Positions 41,163-49,330 of a stretch of DNA of 64,000 nt are shown here, piece after piece (position 1 is the first letter of the stretch; each line of letters opens with the position of its first letter). A program made the translations under genes and the position numbers. The notes beneath the pieces were generated by a model. It was not told where the DNA came from, ran no database searches, and saw only the letters and a list, made by a program, of their open reading frames with translations. The stretch is from Rhizobium laguerreae (GTDB lineage Bacteria > Pseudomonadota > Alphaproteobacteria > Rhizobiales > Rhizobiaceae). The DNA lies in assembly GCF_002008165.1 (NCBI RefSeq), contig NZ_MRDM01000017.1, positions 248,749 to 312,748 on the forward strand. The letters are read 5' to 3'.

Positions 41163-41750
41163 TTATCCAATCCAAGAGGCAAAAAAGCGAAGGCCGCTTT
41201 CTGTCAGGATGGCATCCAGGCTTATATCATGCGGCTCGTCGGGCACATGTGCCACTTCCTGGCAGTCGAATGCAATGCCGATCAGCTTCGGATGCAGGCC
41301 TTTTTGCCTTAACCGGCTGATGGCGCGGTCGTAGTGGCCGGCGCCGTAGCCGATGCGGTGGCCGCGGGCATCGAAGGCCGAAAGCGGCACCAACATGATT
41401 TCGGGATCAAGAATGGCGGCATCCGCACTGGGGCCGACCGTGCCGAAACCGGTATCGACGAGGGGCGCACCTTCCGCCAGCTCGCGAAAGACGATCGTCT
41501 GCCGATCGAGGATCGCCGGCACGCAGAGCCGCGCACCGCGCACGGCAAAGCGCGCCATCAGCGGCCTGAGATCGGCTTCCGAACGGATCGGCAGGAAGCC
41601 GGAGACGATCGTATCCAGCGCAAAACCGACGGCCTCGCCGGCATGGTCGGCCATTGCGAGGCTTTTGGAGGCGCGTTTCTCGGCGGGGATGGCGTCGCGT
41701 GCGGACAGCCGTTCGTCGCGCAGCTGCGCTTTCAATTCTTTCGCGGTCAT
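41163..41750 (-). CDS. 5-formyltetrahydrofolate cyclo-ligase
   Basis: A 195-residue enzyme that converts 5-formyl-THF to 5,10-methenyl-THF with ATP. Motifs are SGFLPIRSEADLRPLM, IMLVPLSAFDARGHRIGYGAGHYDRAI (the highly conserved GxGxGxYD-type loop, about residues 125-145) and LIGIAFDCQEV. In many proteobacteria this gene follows zapA and 6S RNA; here those lie 22 kb away on the other strand (see findings). Confidence 0.92.
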   Translation of the reverse strand: MTAKELKAQLRDERLSARDAIPAEKRASKSLAMADHAGEAVGFALDTIVSGFLPIRSEADLRPLMARFAVRGARLCVPAILDRQTIVFRELAEGAPLVDTGFGTVGPSADAAILDPEIMLVPLSAFDARGHRIGYGAGHYDRAISRLRQKGLHPKLIGIAFDCQEVAHVPDEPHDISLDAILTESGLRFFASWIG

Positions 41751-41867
41751 TCGATCTGCCGGTTCTGAGAGATTTGACCGAGCATAGACGGCTGAATGTC
41801 CGATGCAAATGCCGGATGCGACGGTATCACGCTCGTTTCACGCCTCGGCCGCCGGCGGCAGCGATGG

Positions 41868-42563
41868 TCAGACGACGATGCTTGTCGGTATTGTCGCCGT
41901 GGCGATGGAGAAGCCTGCCATATTGGCCCCGGCCTGCCGGTCCTGCTGCCGCAACTCGCGCATCGCCTTTTCGAGTACTTGCTTGAGTTCGCGCACCACC
42001 GCCTTGAACTCTTCCATCGTTTCGCGATCATCGGCCGAGATTCCTGAGAATTTCGGGGCATCCTCGGCGACGCTCGCATAGGCTTTGCGGGCGTTGGCGG
42101 CGGCGTCCGGTTCCTGCGAGCCGGTCTCGCCGGCCGCAGTTTCTCCTGAAGTATCCGTCAGCGCAGCAGCGGCCGCGCTCGTTGCGACGGCCGCAGCGCC
42201 CGTGGTTGCATCCATTGGAACAGCCGTTGCCGGGCTGCCGGTCGCGACCGATGATGCGAATTCGGAGGCGGCGGTGCCGACCTTGCGCGCCAGTTCGGCG
42301 GCCAGCCGGGCGACCACCTCAGGAGCCATGTTGGAGCTGCGGAGCATCTCCAACTGCTGTTTTGCCTCGTCGAGCCTGCGTTGCGCCTTCGCCTTGGCCT
42401 CGTCTCCCGAGTTCGCCAAGGTCTGGCGCATCTGCTGCAGCGCCTGGGTGGCGCGCTGAAGCTTCAGCACGCCTTGATCAGTCTCGTTTCCAGCGGCTGA
42501 CATGGCTGCCGTCGAAGACGCGCCGCGCAAGATGATGGAGGCAGACGTGGTTGCGATCTGCAT
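41868..42563 (-). CDS. Alanine-rich protein of unknown function with central coiled coil
   Basis: A 231-residue protein with no family I recognise. The N-terminus MQIATTSASIILRGASS is Ser/Thr-rich with no obvious signal peptide. A coiled coil follows (about 28-75, LQRATQALQQMRQTLANSGDEAKAKAQRRLDEAK), then an Ala/Thr/Gly-rich linker (about 100-155). A second helical segment (MEEFKAVVRELKQVLEKAMRELRQQ) leads to a distinctive end, MAGFSIATATIPTSIVV. The ATG at 42563 has GGGGA seven bases upstream and is preferred to a TTG two codons earlier. The linker suggests a surface or scaffold protein, but this is a guess. Confidence 0.7.
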   Translation of the reverse strand: MQIATTSASIILRGASSTAAMSAAGNETDQGVLKLQRATQALQQMRQTLANSGDEAKAKAQRRLDEAKQQLEMLRSSNMAPEVVARLAAELARKVGTAASEFASSVATGSPATAVPMDATTGAAAVATSAAAAALTDTSGETAAGETGSQEPDAAANARKAYASVAEDAPKFSGISADDRETMEEFKAVVRELKQVLEKAMRELRQQDRQAGANMAGFSIATATIPTSIVV

Positions 42564-42622
42564 GAACAATTCCCCGATTTTTAATTCAGGCCCCGATTGC
42601 GATTCGGGCGCATTCTGCAGCG

Positions 42623-43540
42623 TCAGACTTGCGTGGACCTGTGTCTTGGGGATCCGGGAAGCGCAGCGGCCAGCCGCTGCATCGTCTCCTCGAACAGAGG
42701 GGCTCCGCCGGGCGCCCAGCCGAGCGCGCGGATTTTCGCAGTGCTCATGGGATTGATCGCGACGTTATCGACAGGGGCCGGTAACGCGTGCCGACAGCCC
42801 GTCTCGCGGCGGATGGATGAAAGGATATCGCGCGTGTCGACTGACAGGTCCGAGACGTTGAAGACCTCGCCGGAGATACGGGTACTTTCCGTCTCCAGCA
42901 TCAGCCGTACCGCCCGACCGAGGTCGCGGCCGTGAACTTCCGTTCCCAGGCGGGCAGCAACCGGCCGGCCGGCGAGGTAATCGGCGATGAGGCCGTCCCA
43001 TTTGTTCGGCGCGAGATCGCCATAGACGCCGGTCGCCCTCAGGCTTACGCCGGCAAAGCCCGGCGTGGAGAGATGGGCAAGCGTGCGCTCGGCATCGAGC
43101 TTGACCTGGCCGTAGAGTGTTTCGGGCTTGGCCAGCATCGTCTCCGTCAGTTCGGTTGCCTCGGGATGTTCGCCGTAGGCGGCGCGGCTGGACAGGAAGA
43201 CGCAACGGCGCGTGCCAGCGCGTTTGGCGGCTTCGAAAAGCCGGACGGTGCCGTCGAGGTTCAACCTGTGGAAGGTCTTCGGATCGTCGCCTTCGCCGCC
43301 GCGATATTTGCCCGGAACATGACTGAAAGCGGCGTGGACGAAGAAATAGGCATCATCGAAGACATCGATCTGATCCTTGTCGGGATCGAGCGAAAGCGCT
43401 GCGAACTCGACCGAGCGGGAGAAGAGGCGGGGCAGTGGCGCGCGGCGCCCGCCGACGATCACCTGATATCCGGCGGCCAGCAGTTCCTCGACGACATACC
43501 GGCCGACGAGACCCGTTCCACCCGATACCAGTACCTTCAT
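42623..43540 (-). CDS. sqdC: SqdC-like NAD-dependent epimerase/reductase of sulfolipid synthesis
   Basis: A 305-residue extended SDR (MKVLVSGGTGLVGRYVVEEL, VFLSSRAAYGEH, LYGQVKLDAER). It is the third gene of a tight run with UDP-sulfoquinovose synthase and a glycogenin-like glycosyltransferase. This is the gene content and order of sqdB-sqdD-sqdC in Rhodobacter sphaeroides and Sinorhizobium, where SqdC is a reductase needed late in sulfoquinovosyl diacylglycerol formation. Assignment rests mainly on that context. It overlaps sqdD by four bases. Confidence 0.78.
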   Translation of the reverse strand: MKVLVSGGTGLVGRYVVEELLAAGYQVIVGGRRAPLPRLFSRSVEFAALSLDPDKDQIDVFDDAYFFVHAAFSHVPGKYRGGEGDDPKTFHRLNLDGTVRLFEAAKRAGTRRCVFLSSRAAYGEHPEATELTETMLAKPETLYGQVKLDAERTLAHLSTPGFAGVSLRATGVYGDLAPNKWDGLIADYLAGRPVAARLGTEVHGRDLGRAVRLMLETESTRISGEVFNVSDLSVDTRDILSSIRRETGCRHALPAPVDNVAINPMSTAKIRALGWAPGGAPLFEETMQRLAAALPGSPRHRSTQV

Positions 43541-44373
43541 GCTGCCCCTTCCGGATTGTCCAGCGCCGTGATCTCAGGCACGTCGCCGCCATCGTGGAAA
43601 CGGTGCCACAGATCGATCAAAGGTTGTAGTCGCGCTGCCTTGGGATGATCCTTTTCCCACGGTTTTTCATACTGGTAGTGCAGGATCGAAATGCTCTTCC
43701 AGTCCCAAAGCTCCGGCATGGTGAACCATACATATTGCAGCATGTTGAAATAAACCGGCAGGCCGTGCCAATCCGGGAAGAATGTCTCGAGAAAGGTCTG
43801 ATCGGTGCGCCGCCAGAAAGCGTTCGGCCTGTCGAGCCTTTCGAGCATGTGCCGGAACGTGTCATGCGAAGGCGTGGCGACAAAGACGCCGGAATTCATC
43901 CGGCGGAAGTCGGCGAGGTTTTCGTAGACATTCGGGGCGGCGGAAAATTCCGGATAGAGGAAGAGCCTGTCGACGTTCTTCAGCACGAGGGCATCGGCGT
44001 CGATGAAGACGCAGCGCTGGTATTCGACGAGCTGCCAGAGCCTGAGCTTGCAGAAATTGTCGAGCGGCGAATGGAAATCCGGCTTGCGGCCCTTGGTGAA
44101 AGGAGCTGTCGAATGGAGCTGACCGCGGGCGTGGCGCTCGTTGAAGGCCGCAGAGAGCGGCAGGTGCTCGACCTCGATCAGGCGACATTCGAGCGCTTTC
44201 AGGGGCAAAAGGGCGGCAGCATCGACGCCGCCGGTGTGGAGGATGACAATCTCAGCCCCAGTCTCGGTTCGTCGCAGGGAGCGGGCAAGCGCGGTCGCGC
44301 CCATGGCGTAGTCGACATTGGTGACGAGTGTGACATAGGCGAAACGGGCTGGTGTGCCGCTGGCGCTCGTCAT
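43537..44373 (-). CDS. sqdD: SqdD-like family 8 (glycogenin-like) glycosyltransferase
   Basis: A 278-residue GT8 enzyme (FAYVTLVTNVDYAMGATALARSL; the metal-binding DxD is FIDADALVL near residue 123; RMNSGVFVATPS; FNMLQYVWF; ISILHYQYEKPW). In R. sphaeroides SqdD, described as glycogenin-like, is proposed to transfer sulfoquinovose from UDP-sulfoquinovose during sulfolipid synthesis. Position between the sqdB and sqdC homologues supports the same role here. It is 10 bases after sqdB and overlaps sqdC by an ATGA. Confidence 0.85.
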   Translation of the reverse strand: MTSASGTPARFAYVTLVTNVDYAMGATALARSLRRTETGAEIVILHTGGVDAAALLPLKALECRLIEVEHLPLSAAFNERHARGQLHSTAPFTKGRKPDFHSPLDNFCKLRLWQLVEYQRCVFIDADALVLKNVDRLFLYPEFSAAPNVYENLADFRRMNSGVFVATPSHDTFRHMLERLDRPNAFWRRTDQTFLETFFPDWHGLPVYFNMLQYVWFTMPELWDWKSISILHYQYEKPWEKDHPKAARLQPLIDLWHRFHDGGDVPEITALDNPEGAA

Positions 44374-44383
44374 ATTGCAGGAC

Positions 44384-45604
44384 TCATGAAACCGACTTCA
44401 GCCGCTTGCCTTCCGGATCGTGGTTGATCGTCGCGGCGATGTCCTTGGTCCAGGCGGAGACGGCCGGCACTCGCGCGCGGTCGACGCGATAGGCGAATTT
44501 CTTCGCGACGTCGACGATCTCGCCGAGCAGGCCGGCTTCCAGCGTGATCGGTTCGAGGCCGAGATCGCGGAATTTTTCGTTCCGGACGATCAGCTCGTTC
44601 TCGGCGGCTTCCTTGCGCGGGTTGGGCAGCCAGGCAATCTTGGTGCCGCTCATCCTGGCGATCATCTCGGCGAGGTCGCGCACCCGGTGGGTTTCGGTCA
44701 TCTGGTTGAAGATCTCGACGCGGGCGCCGCGGGCCGGCGGGTTTTTCAGTGCCAGCTCGATGCAGCGCACCGAATCCTGGATGTGGATGAAGGCGCGGGT
44801 CTGGCCGCCGGTGCCGTGCACCGTCAGCGGATAGCCGATCGCCGCCTGGATGAGGAAGCGGTTCAGTACCGTGCCATAATCGCCGTCATAGTCGAAACGG
44901 TTGATCAGCTGCGCGTGGCGGCGCGTCTGCTCGGTATGCGTGCCCCAGACGATGCCCTGGTGCAGATCGGTGATCCTTAGGCCGTCATTCCGCGCGTAGA
45001 ACTGGAAGAGAAGCTGATCCAGGCACTTGGTCATGTGATAGATCGAGCCGGGATTGGAGGGGTAGAGGATCTCCTGGCTGACCGTCTCGCCGCCTGCAGT
45101 CTCGATGCCGACCGGCAGGTAACCCTCTGGGATCGCCGCCCCGACCGTCGAATAGCCGTAGACGCCCATGGTGCCGAGATGGATGAGATGGGCATCGAGA
45201 TTGAGTTCCGTCAGTGCGTTCAGCAGGTTGTGCGTGGCGCTGACGTTGTTGTTGACCGTGTAGTTCTTGTGGCGGTCGCTCTTCATCGAATAGGGCGCGG
45301 CCCGCTGTTCGGCGAAATGGATGACGGCATCCGGGCGATGTTCGGAAAGCCAGTTCTTCAGGAGTTCGTAATCCTTGGCGAGATCGATCAGATTGAAGTG
45401 GATGCGGCGTCCGGTTTCGGCATGCCAGATGCGGGTGCGCTCCTGGATCGAATCCATCGGCGTCAGCGACTGCACGCCGAGTTCCGTGTCGATCCAGCGG
45501 CGCGAGAGATTGTCGAGGATATGGATGTCGTGACCGGCATCGGAGAGATGCAGCGACGTTGGCCAACCAATGAAACCGTCTCCGCCCATAACCGCAATCT
45601 TCAT
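44384..45604 (-). CDS. sqdB: UDP-sulfoquinovose synthase
   Basis: A 406-residue SDR enzyme that makes UDP-sulfoquinovose from UDP-glucose and sulfite. The dinucleotide site is MKIAVMGGDGFIGWPTSLHLS. The signature FAEQRAAPYSMKSDRHKNYTVNNN, LIHLGTMGVYGYS and the catalytic YHMTK are all present, matching SqdB/SQD1. The ATG at 45604 begins at the Rossmann strand. It heads the sqdBDC operon. Sulfolipid can replace phospholipid when phosphate is scarce. The operon is divergent from ybgC-tol across about 120 bp. Confidence 0.92.
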   Translation of the reverse strand: MKIAVMGGDGFIGWPTSLHLSDAGHDIHILDNLSRRWIDTELGVQSLTPMDSIQERTRIWHAETGRRIHFNLIDLAKDYELLKNWLSEHRPDAVIHFAEQRAAPYSMKSDRHKNYTVNNNVSATHNLLNALTELNLDAHLIHLGTMGVYGYSTVGAAIPEGYLPVGIETAGGETVSQEILYPSNPGSIYHMTKCLDQLLFQFYARNDGLRITDLHQGIVWGTHTEQTRRHAQLINRFDYDGDYGTVLNRFLIQAAIGYPLTVHGTGGQTRAFIHIQDSVRCIELALKNPPARGARVEIFNQMTETHRVRDLAEMIARMSGTKIAWLPNPRKEAAENELIVRNEKFRDLGLEPITLEAGLLGEIVDVAKKFAYRVDRARVPAVSAWTKDIAATINHDPEGKRLKSVS

Positions 45605-45723
45605 CGCATCGTCTCCTGATTGGTCGCTCATTATCGGGAATAGTTAGGAATTGTGACAATCATTCAATGCTTGCCTGTCTGGAAGCGTTGCGCCAAACAG
45701 GGCACCTCAGTTTGGAGAAAATT

Positions 45724-46179
45724 ATGACGGAACGCCCTTTTTCCATTTCGGGAGAGCTGACGGAGGCCGGACACCGCCTTGTCCAGCGGGTCTATTATGA
45801 AGATACGGACTTCTCCGGCCTGGTCTATCACGCCCGCTACCTGCATTTCCTGGAGCGCGGCCGCACCGATTATCTGCGCTGCCTCGGCGTCGAGCAGCGC
45901 GAACTCGTCAGCGCCGACGAGGAGGGGCTGGTTTTCGTCGTTCACCGCATGGAGATCGACTTCAAGAGCCCGGCGCGCATGGACGATGTGCTGACGATCC
46001 TGACGCATACGGAAAAAGCCGGCGGCGCCAAGATGGTGCTCAATCAGCAGATCAGCTCAGGCGAGACGCTGCTGATCGCCGCCAAGGTGATCATCGCCGT
46101 CATCAACGCCCGGGGGCGGCCGAGGCGGCTGCCGGAAACACTGGCGGTGAAATTCCTGGAGGGCAGCACGCCGTTGTAG
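45724..46179 (+). CDS. ybgC: Tol-Pal-associated acyl-CoA thioesterase YbgC
   Basis: A 151-residue hotdog-fold thioesterase (HRLVQRVYYEDTDFSGLVYHARYLHFLERGRTDYLR; the catalytic Asp is in YEDTDFSG). In most proteobacteria it is the first gene of the tol-pal cluster, as here; its part in Tol-Pal function is not settled. The ATG at 45724 has GGAGAAAATT upstream. About 375 bp separate it from tolQ, so tolQ likely has its own promoter. Confidence 0.92.
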   Translation: MTERPFSISGELTEAGHRLVQRVYYEDTDFSGLVYHARYLHFLERGRTDYLRCLGVEQRELVSADEEGLVFVVHRMEIDFKSPARMDDVLTILTHTEKAGGAKMVLNQQISSGETLLIAAKVIIAVINARGRPRRLPETLAVKFLEGSTPL

Positions 46180-46554
46180 TGAGAATCGCTTGAAATTCAG
46201 GTCTTGTCAGAACTTGAGTTTTATGTGAAGGAATTCCCGCGCCGCAGGATGAGCGCTCTTTCGGCAGCCGGACCTTGCTCCGGTCAAGTAATCCATGGAA
46301 CGAAATCTTCCAAACACAGGCTTACTGTCACAGTCCGGCACTAACGATCTATTAACCATAATAGTGTCTTACTGGGAAAGTCGGGGTTTGTGCGGTGCAC
46401 GCCTTCCTTTGACCAAATTTGACGGCAAGAAGGCGGAAGATGAGCTTGGAAGTTTGACCAGGGCTTTGGGCGGCGGCCGCCGGACACTTCTTGCGAGATC
46501 AGTTTGTGCCGCCCGGTCCAGCACCGGGCGTTTGGATTCGGGGATTTTGGACCA
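46180..46554. other. Region between ybgC and tolQ with likely tol promoter
   Basis: A 375-bp gap. It contains TTAACCATAAT at 46352-46362, the same 11 bases found upstream of pal, and a GC-rich stretch near 46475. The TTAACCAT core is an alternative CtrA-type motif. No gene is evident. Confidence 0.5.
46352..46362. promoter_or_regulatory. TTAACCATAAT motif upstream of tolQ
   Basis: TTAACCAT is an alternative CtrA-type motif described in Caulobacter. It lies about 195 bp upstream of tolQ and recurs, with the same three following bases, upstream of pal. Confidence 0.4.
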
Positions 46555-47274
46555 ATGGAACAAGTAGGATTGGCAGCAGCAACGACGGACGTCAGCCTCT
46601 GGTCGCTTTTCATGCAGGCCGGCATCGTCGTCAAGCTCGTCATGCTCGGGCTCATCGCGGCCTCGGTGTGGACGTGGGCGATCGTCATCGACAAATACCT
46701 GGCCTATGGCCGCGCACGGCGCCAGTTCGACAAGTTCGAACAGGTGTTCTGGTCGGGCCAGTCGCTGGAAGAACTCTACCGCTCGCTGTCGGAGCGCAAC
46801 AATACAGGGCTCGCGGCAATCTTCGTGGCCGCCATGCGCGAATGGAAGAAATCCTTCGAACGCGGCGCCCGCTCGCCGATCGGCCTGCAGATGCGTATCG
46901 ATCGCGCGATGGACGTGACGCTCGCCCGTGAGACCGAATTTCTCGGCGCCCGCCTTGGATCGCTCGCGACCATCGGCTCGGCCGGTCCGTTCATCGGTCT
47001 GTTCGGCACGGTCGTCGGCATCATGACCTCGTTCCAGGCGATTGCCGGTTCGAAGTCGACCAACCTTGCGGTGGTTGCGCCCGGTATCGCCGAAGCGCTG
47101 CTTGCCACCGCGATCGGCCTCGTCGCCGCTATCCCCGCGGTTATCGCCTACAACAAGTTCTCTGCCGATGCCGGCAAGCTCTCGGGCCGCATGGAAGGTT
47201 TCGCGGATGAATTCTCCGCCATACTTTCGCGCCAGATCGACGAGAAACTGCAGCCGCGCGCTGCCGCTCAGTAA
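46555..47274 (+). CDS. tolQ: Tol-Pal proton channel subunit TolQ
   Basis: A 239-residue inner-membrane protein with three helices (about 18-42, 140-165 and 180-200). The MotA/ExbB-type core is clear (RLGSLATIGSAGPFIGLFGTVVGIM and IAEALLATAIGLVAAIPAVIAYN). With TolR it uses the proton gradient to drive TolA. It starts the tolQRA run; the ATG at 46555 directly precedes the family-like N-terminus. Confidence 0.95.
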   Translation: MEQVGLAAATTDVSLWSLFMQAGIVVKLVMLGLIAASVWTWAIVIDKYLAYGRARRQFDKFEQVFWSGQSLEELYRSLSERNNTGLAAIFVAAMREWKKSFERGARSPIGLQMRIDRAMDVTLARETEFLGARLGSLATIGSAGPFIGLFGTVVGIMTSFQAIAGSKSTNLAVVAPGIAEALLATAIGLVAAIPAVIAYNKFSADAGKLSGRMEGFADEFSAILSRQIDEKLQPRAAAQ

Positions 47275-47292
47275 GCAACGGAGTATTCTGAC

Positions 47293-47748
47293 ATGGGTAT
47301 GGCTGTTGGAGGCAATGGCGGCGGGGGCGGCGGACGCCGCCGTCGCGGCGGTCGGAACAGGGCCGTGATTTCCGAAATCAACGTGACGCCGCTTGTCGAC
47401 GTCATGCTGGTGCTTTTGATCATCTTCATGGTCGCGGCACCGATGATGACTGTCGGCGTGCCGATCGACCTGCCGGAAACGCAGGCCAAGGCACTGAATT
47501 CCGAGACGCAGCCGATCACCATTTCCGTCAAGAATGACGGCGAGGTGTTCCTGCAGGAAACACCGATCCCGGCAGCGGAGATCGCCGCCAAGCTCGAGGC
47601 GATCGCCACCACCGGCTATAACGAACGCATCTTCGTGCGCGGCGACGCGACAGCGCCTTATGGCGTCATCGCCGACGTCATGGCCCGTATCCAGGGCGCA
47701 GGCTTCAAGAATATCGGCCTCGTGACGCAGCAGAAGAAGGACCAATAG
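47293..47748 (+). CDS. tolR: Tol-Pal system protein TolR
   Basis: A 151-residue ExbD/TolR protein: Gly/Arg-rich cytosolic start, one membrane helix with the proton-carrying Asp in TPLVDVMLVLLIIFMVAAP (about residue 40), then a periplasmic domain (VPIDLPETQAKAL, IFVRGDATAPYGVIADVM). It lies 18 bases after tolQ with GGAG upstream. Confidence 0.94.
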   Translation: MGMAVGGNGGGGGGRRRRGGRNRAVISEINVTPLVDVMLVLLIIFMVAAPMMTVGVPIDLPETQAKALNSETQPITISVKNDGEVFLQETPIPAAEIAAKLEAIATTGYNERIFVRGDATAPYGVIADVMARIQGAGFKNIGLVTQQKKDQ

Positions 47749-47756
47749 CGCTCAAA

Positions 47757-48896
47757 ATGAAGGCCAGTGTCATCACATCTGCTGTTTTGCACGGCCTGGT
47801 GCTTACCTGGGCGATGGTGTCGCTCGGCGCTCCGGAATCCTTCAAGGTAGAGGATTTCGAGGCGATGCCGGTCGATCTCGTGCCGGTGGAGTCCATTACT
47901 CAGATGCAGCAAGGCGACAAGAAGGCTCCGAAGAAGGAGACTTCCGCGCCCGTGCCGACGACGCGGCCGCCAATCGCACAGCCGGCCGAGAATGCCGGCG
48001 ACAACAATGTCGACTTGAAGACGCCGCCGGTCCCGAACGCCAAGCCCAGCAATAGCGAAGCTGCCGCGGCGAATTCGAGCGAAAAGCCGATGCCGAAGAC
48101 CGATCCTGTCCCGAATGATGTCAAGGACATCATCAAGGAGGAAACGGAAGTCGAGCAGCCGAAGCAGGTCGCCTCCATTCCGCCGCCGAAGCCGGTCGAA
48201 GTAACGCCGCCGAAGCCTGAGGAAAAGCCGCCGGAAGAGCAGGCCAAGCCCGAGGAGCCGCCGAAGCCGGACGCCGAGGCGCTGCCGGACAATGTGCCGA
48301 CGCCTGTCGCCAAGCCGCAGGTGAAACCGCCGGAACCGCAGAAGCCCGCCGAAAAGCCACCGGAAAAGACCCCGGACCAGCCGAAGACCGCCGACGTGCC
48401 GACCGACAAAAAGAAGGCGGACAAGAAGCAGGAAACGGCGAAATCCGCTTCGTCGATGAAGAGCGACTTCAATGCTGACGAGATTTCGATCTTGCTGAAC
48501 AAGACCGATCCTTCCGCCGGCGGCGCCAAGCGCTCGACGCAGGAAGCGTCGCTTGGTGCGAAGAAGAGCAACGGTGGTTCCAAGCTCAGCCAGAGCGAAG
48601 AAGATGCGGTGCGCGGCTTGATTGAGGGCAATTGGCTTGTCACCCCGGGGATGGAAGGCCTTTCCGGCATGGTCATTAAGGTGCATATGAAACTCGACAA
48701 GGATGGCAATATTATTGGTCAGCCAGAAGTCGAGTCATCGGGCGGCAGTAGCAGCGATGCCACACGCCGTGCGTTGGAAGGCGGGGCCTATAGAGCTGTC
48801 ATGAAGTCCGCCCCCTTCTCGATGCTTCCTAAGGACAAGTATGAGGCTTGGAATGAGTTCGACCTGAATTTCGATCCGAGTTCCATGGGAATCTAG
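47757..48896 (+). CDS. tolA: Tol-Pal system protein TolA
   Basis: A 379-residue energy transducer. A short N-terminal membrane anchor (VITSAVLHGLVLTWAMVSLGAP) contains the SAVLHG motif that contacts TolQR. A Pro/Lys/Glu-rich periplasmic spacer (about 50-225) follows, and the C-terminal TolA domain (about 280-379, EDAVRGLIEGNWLVTPGM, IKVHMKLDKDG, SAPFSMLPKDKYEAWNEFDLNF) binds TolB/Pal. It ends one base before the next start. The same C-terminal domain recurs in that next gene. Confidence 0.93.
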   Translation: MKASVITSAVLHGLVLTWAMVSLGAPESFKVEDFEAMPVDLVPVESITQMQQGDKKAPKKETSAPVPTTRPPIAQPAENAGDNNVDLKTPPVPNAKPSNSEAAAANSSEKPMPKTDPVPNDVKDIIKEETEVEQPKQVASIPPPKPVEVTPPKPEEKPPEEQAKPEEPPKPDAEALPDNVPTPVAKPQVKPPEPQKPAEKPPEKTPDQPKTADVPTDKKKADKKQETAKSASSMKSDFNADEISILLNKTDPSAGGAKRSTQEASLGAKKSNGGSKLSQSEEDAVRGLIEGNWLVTPGMEGLSGMVIKVHMKLDKDGNIIGQPEVESSGGSSSDATRRALEGGAYRAVMKSAPFSMLPKDKYEAWNEFDLNFDPSSMGI

Positions 48897-49310
48897 ATGC
48901 TGACGGATCTGTCCCATGGCAACAAGCCTTTTGCAGCCGCCATCATGCTTGGAGCGATTCTGGCTTGTGCGCCTGAGGCGTTGGCACAATCGGTCGACGC
49001 GGCGACCTCCAAGAAGTCAGCCATGGATTTACAGCACGCAATTGCTTCCTCCTTCGATGTTCCTCCGGGGCAGGCAAGGGGCGGCAGAGTTTTGATCACC
49101 GTCCATCTGCGGCTCGACAAGAATGGGGCGATCGTTGGTTCACCCGAGGTAACAGCCTCGGGCGGCAACGAAGCTGCTCGAGAAAGCCTGTCGGCTGCGG
49201 CGCTCCGGGCGGTACAGCGCTCGTCGCCATTCCCGATGCTCCCGAAAGAAAAATACGAATCCTGGAACGAAGTCGTCCTGCACTTTGAATCCGGCGATCC
49301 GACTCCATAG
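48897..49310 (+). CDS. Exported stand-alone TolA C-terminal-domain paralogue
   Basis: A 137-residue protein with an export signal (about residues 1-30, ending PEALAQSVDAA) followed only by a TolA-C domain. The segment RVLITVHLRLDKNGAIVGSPEV...SSPFPMLPKEKYESWNEVVLHF aligns clearly with the TolA C-terminus upstream. It has no TolQR-contacting helix or spacer, so it would be a free periplasmic domain. The start follows the tolA stop directly (TAG ATG), and tolB follows after 20 bases. It probably binds TolB, Pal or the outer membrane side and could compete with or assist TolA (inference). Confidence 0.85.
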   Translation: MLTDLSHGNKPFAAAIMLGAILACAPEALAQSVDAATSKKSAMDLQHAIASSFDVPPGQARGGRVLITVHLRLDKNGAIVGSPEVTASGGNEAARESLSAAALRAVQRSSPFPMLPKEKYESWNEVVLHFESGDPTP

Positions 49311-49330
49311 ATGCTGAAAGGCTGTTTGGT

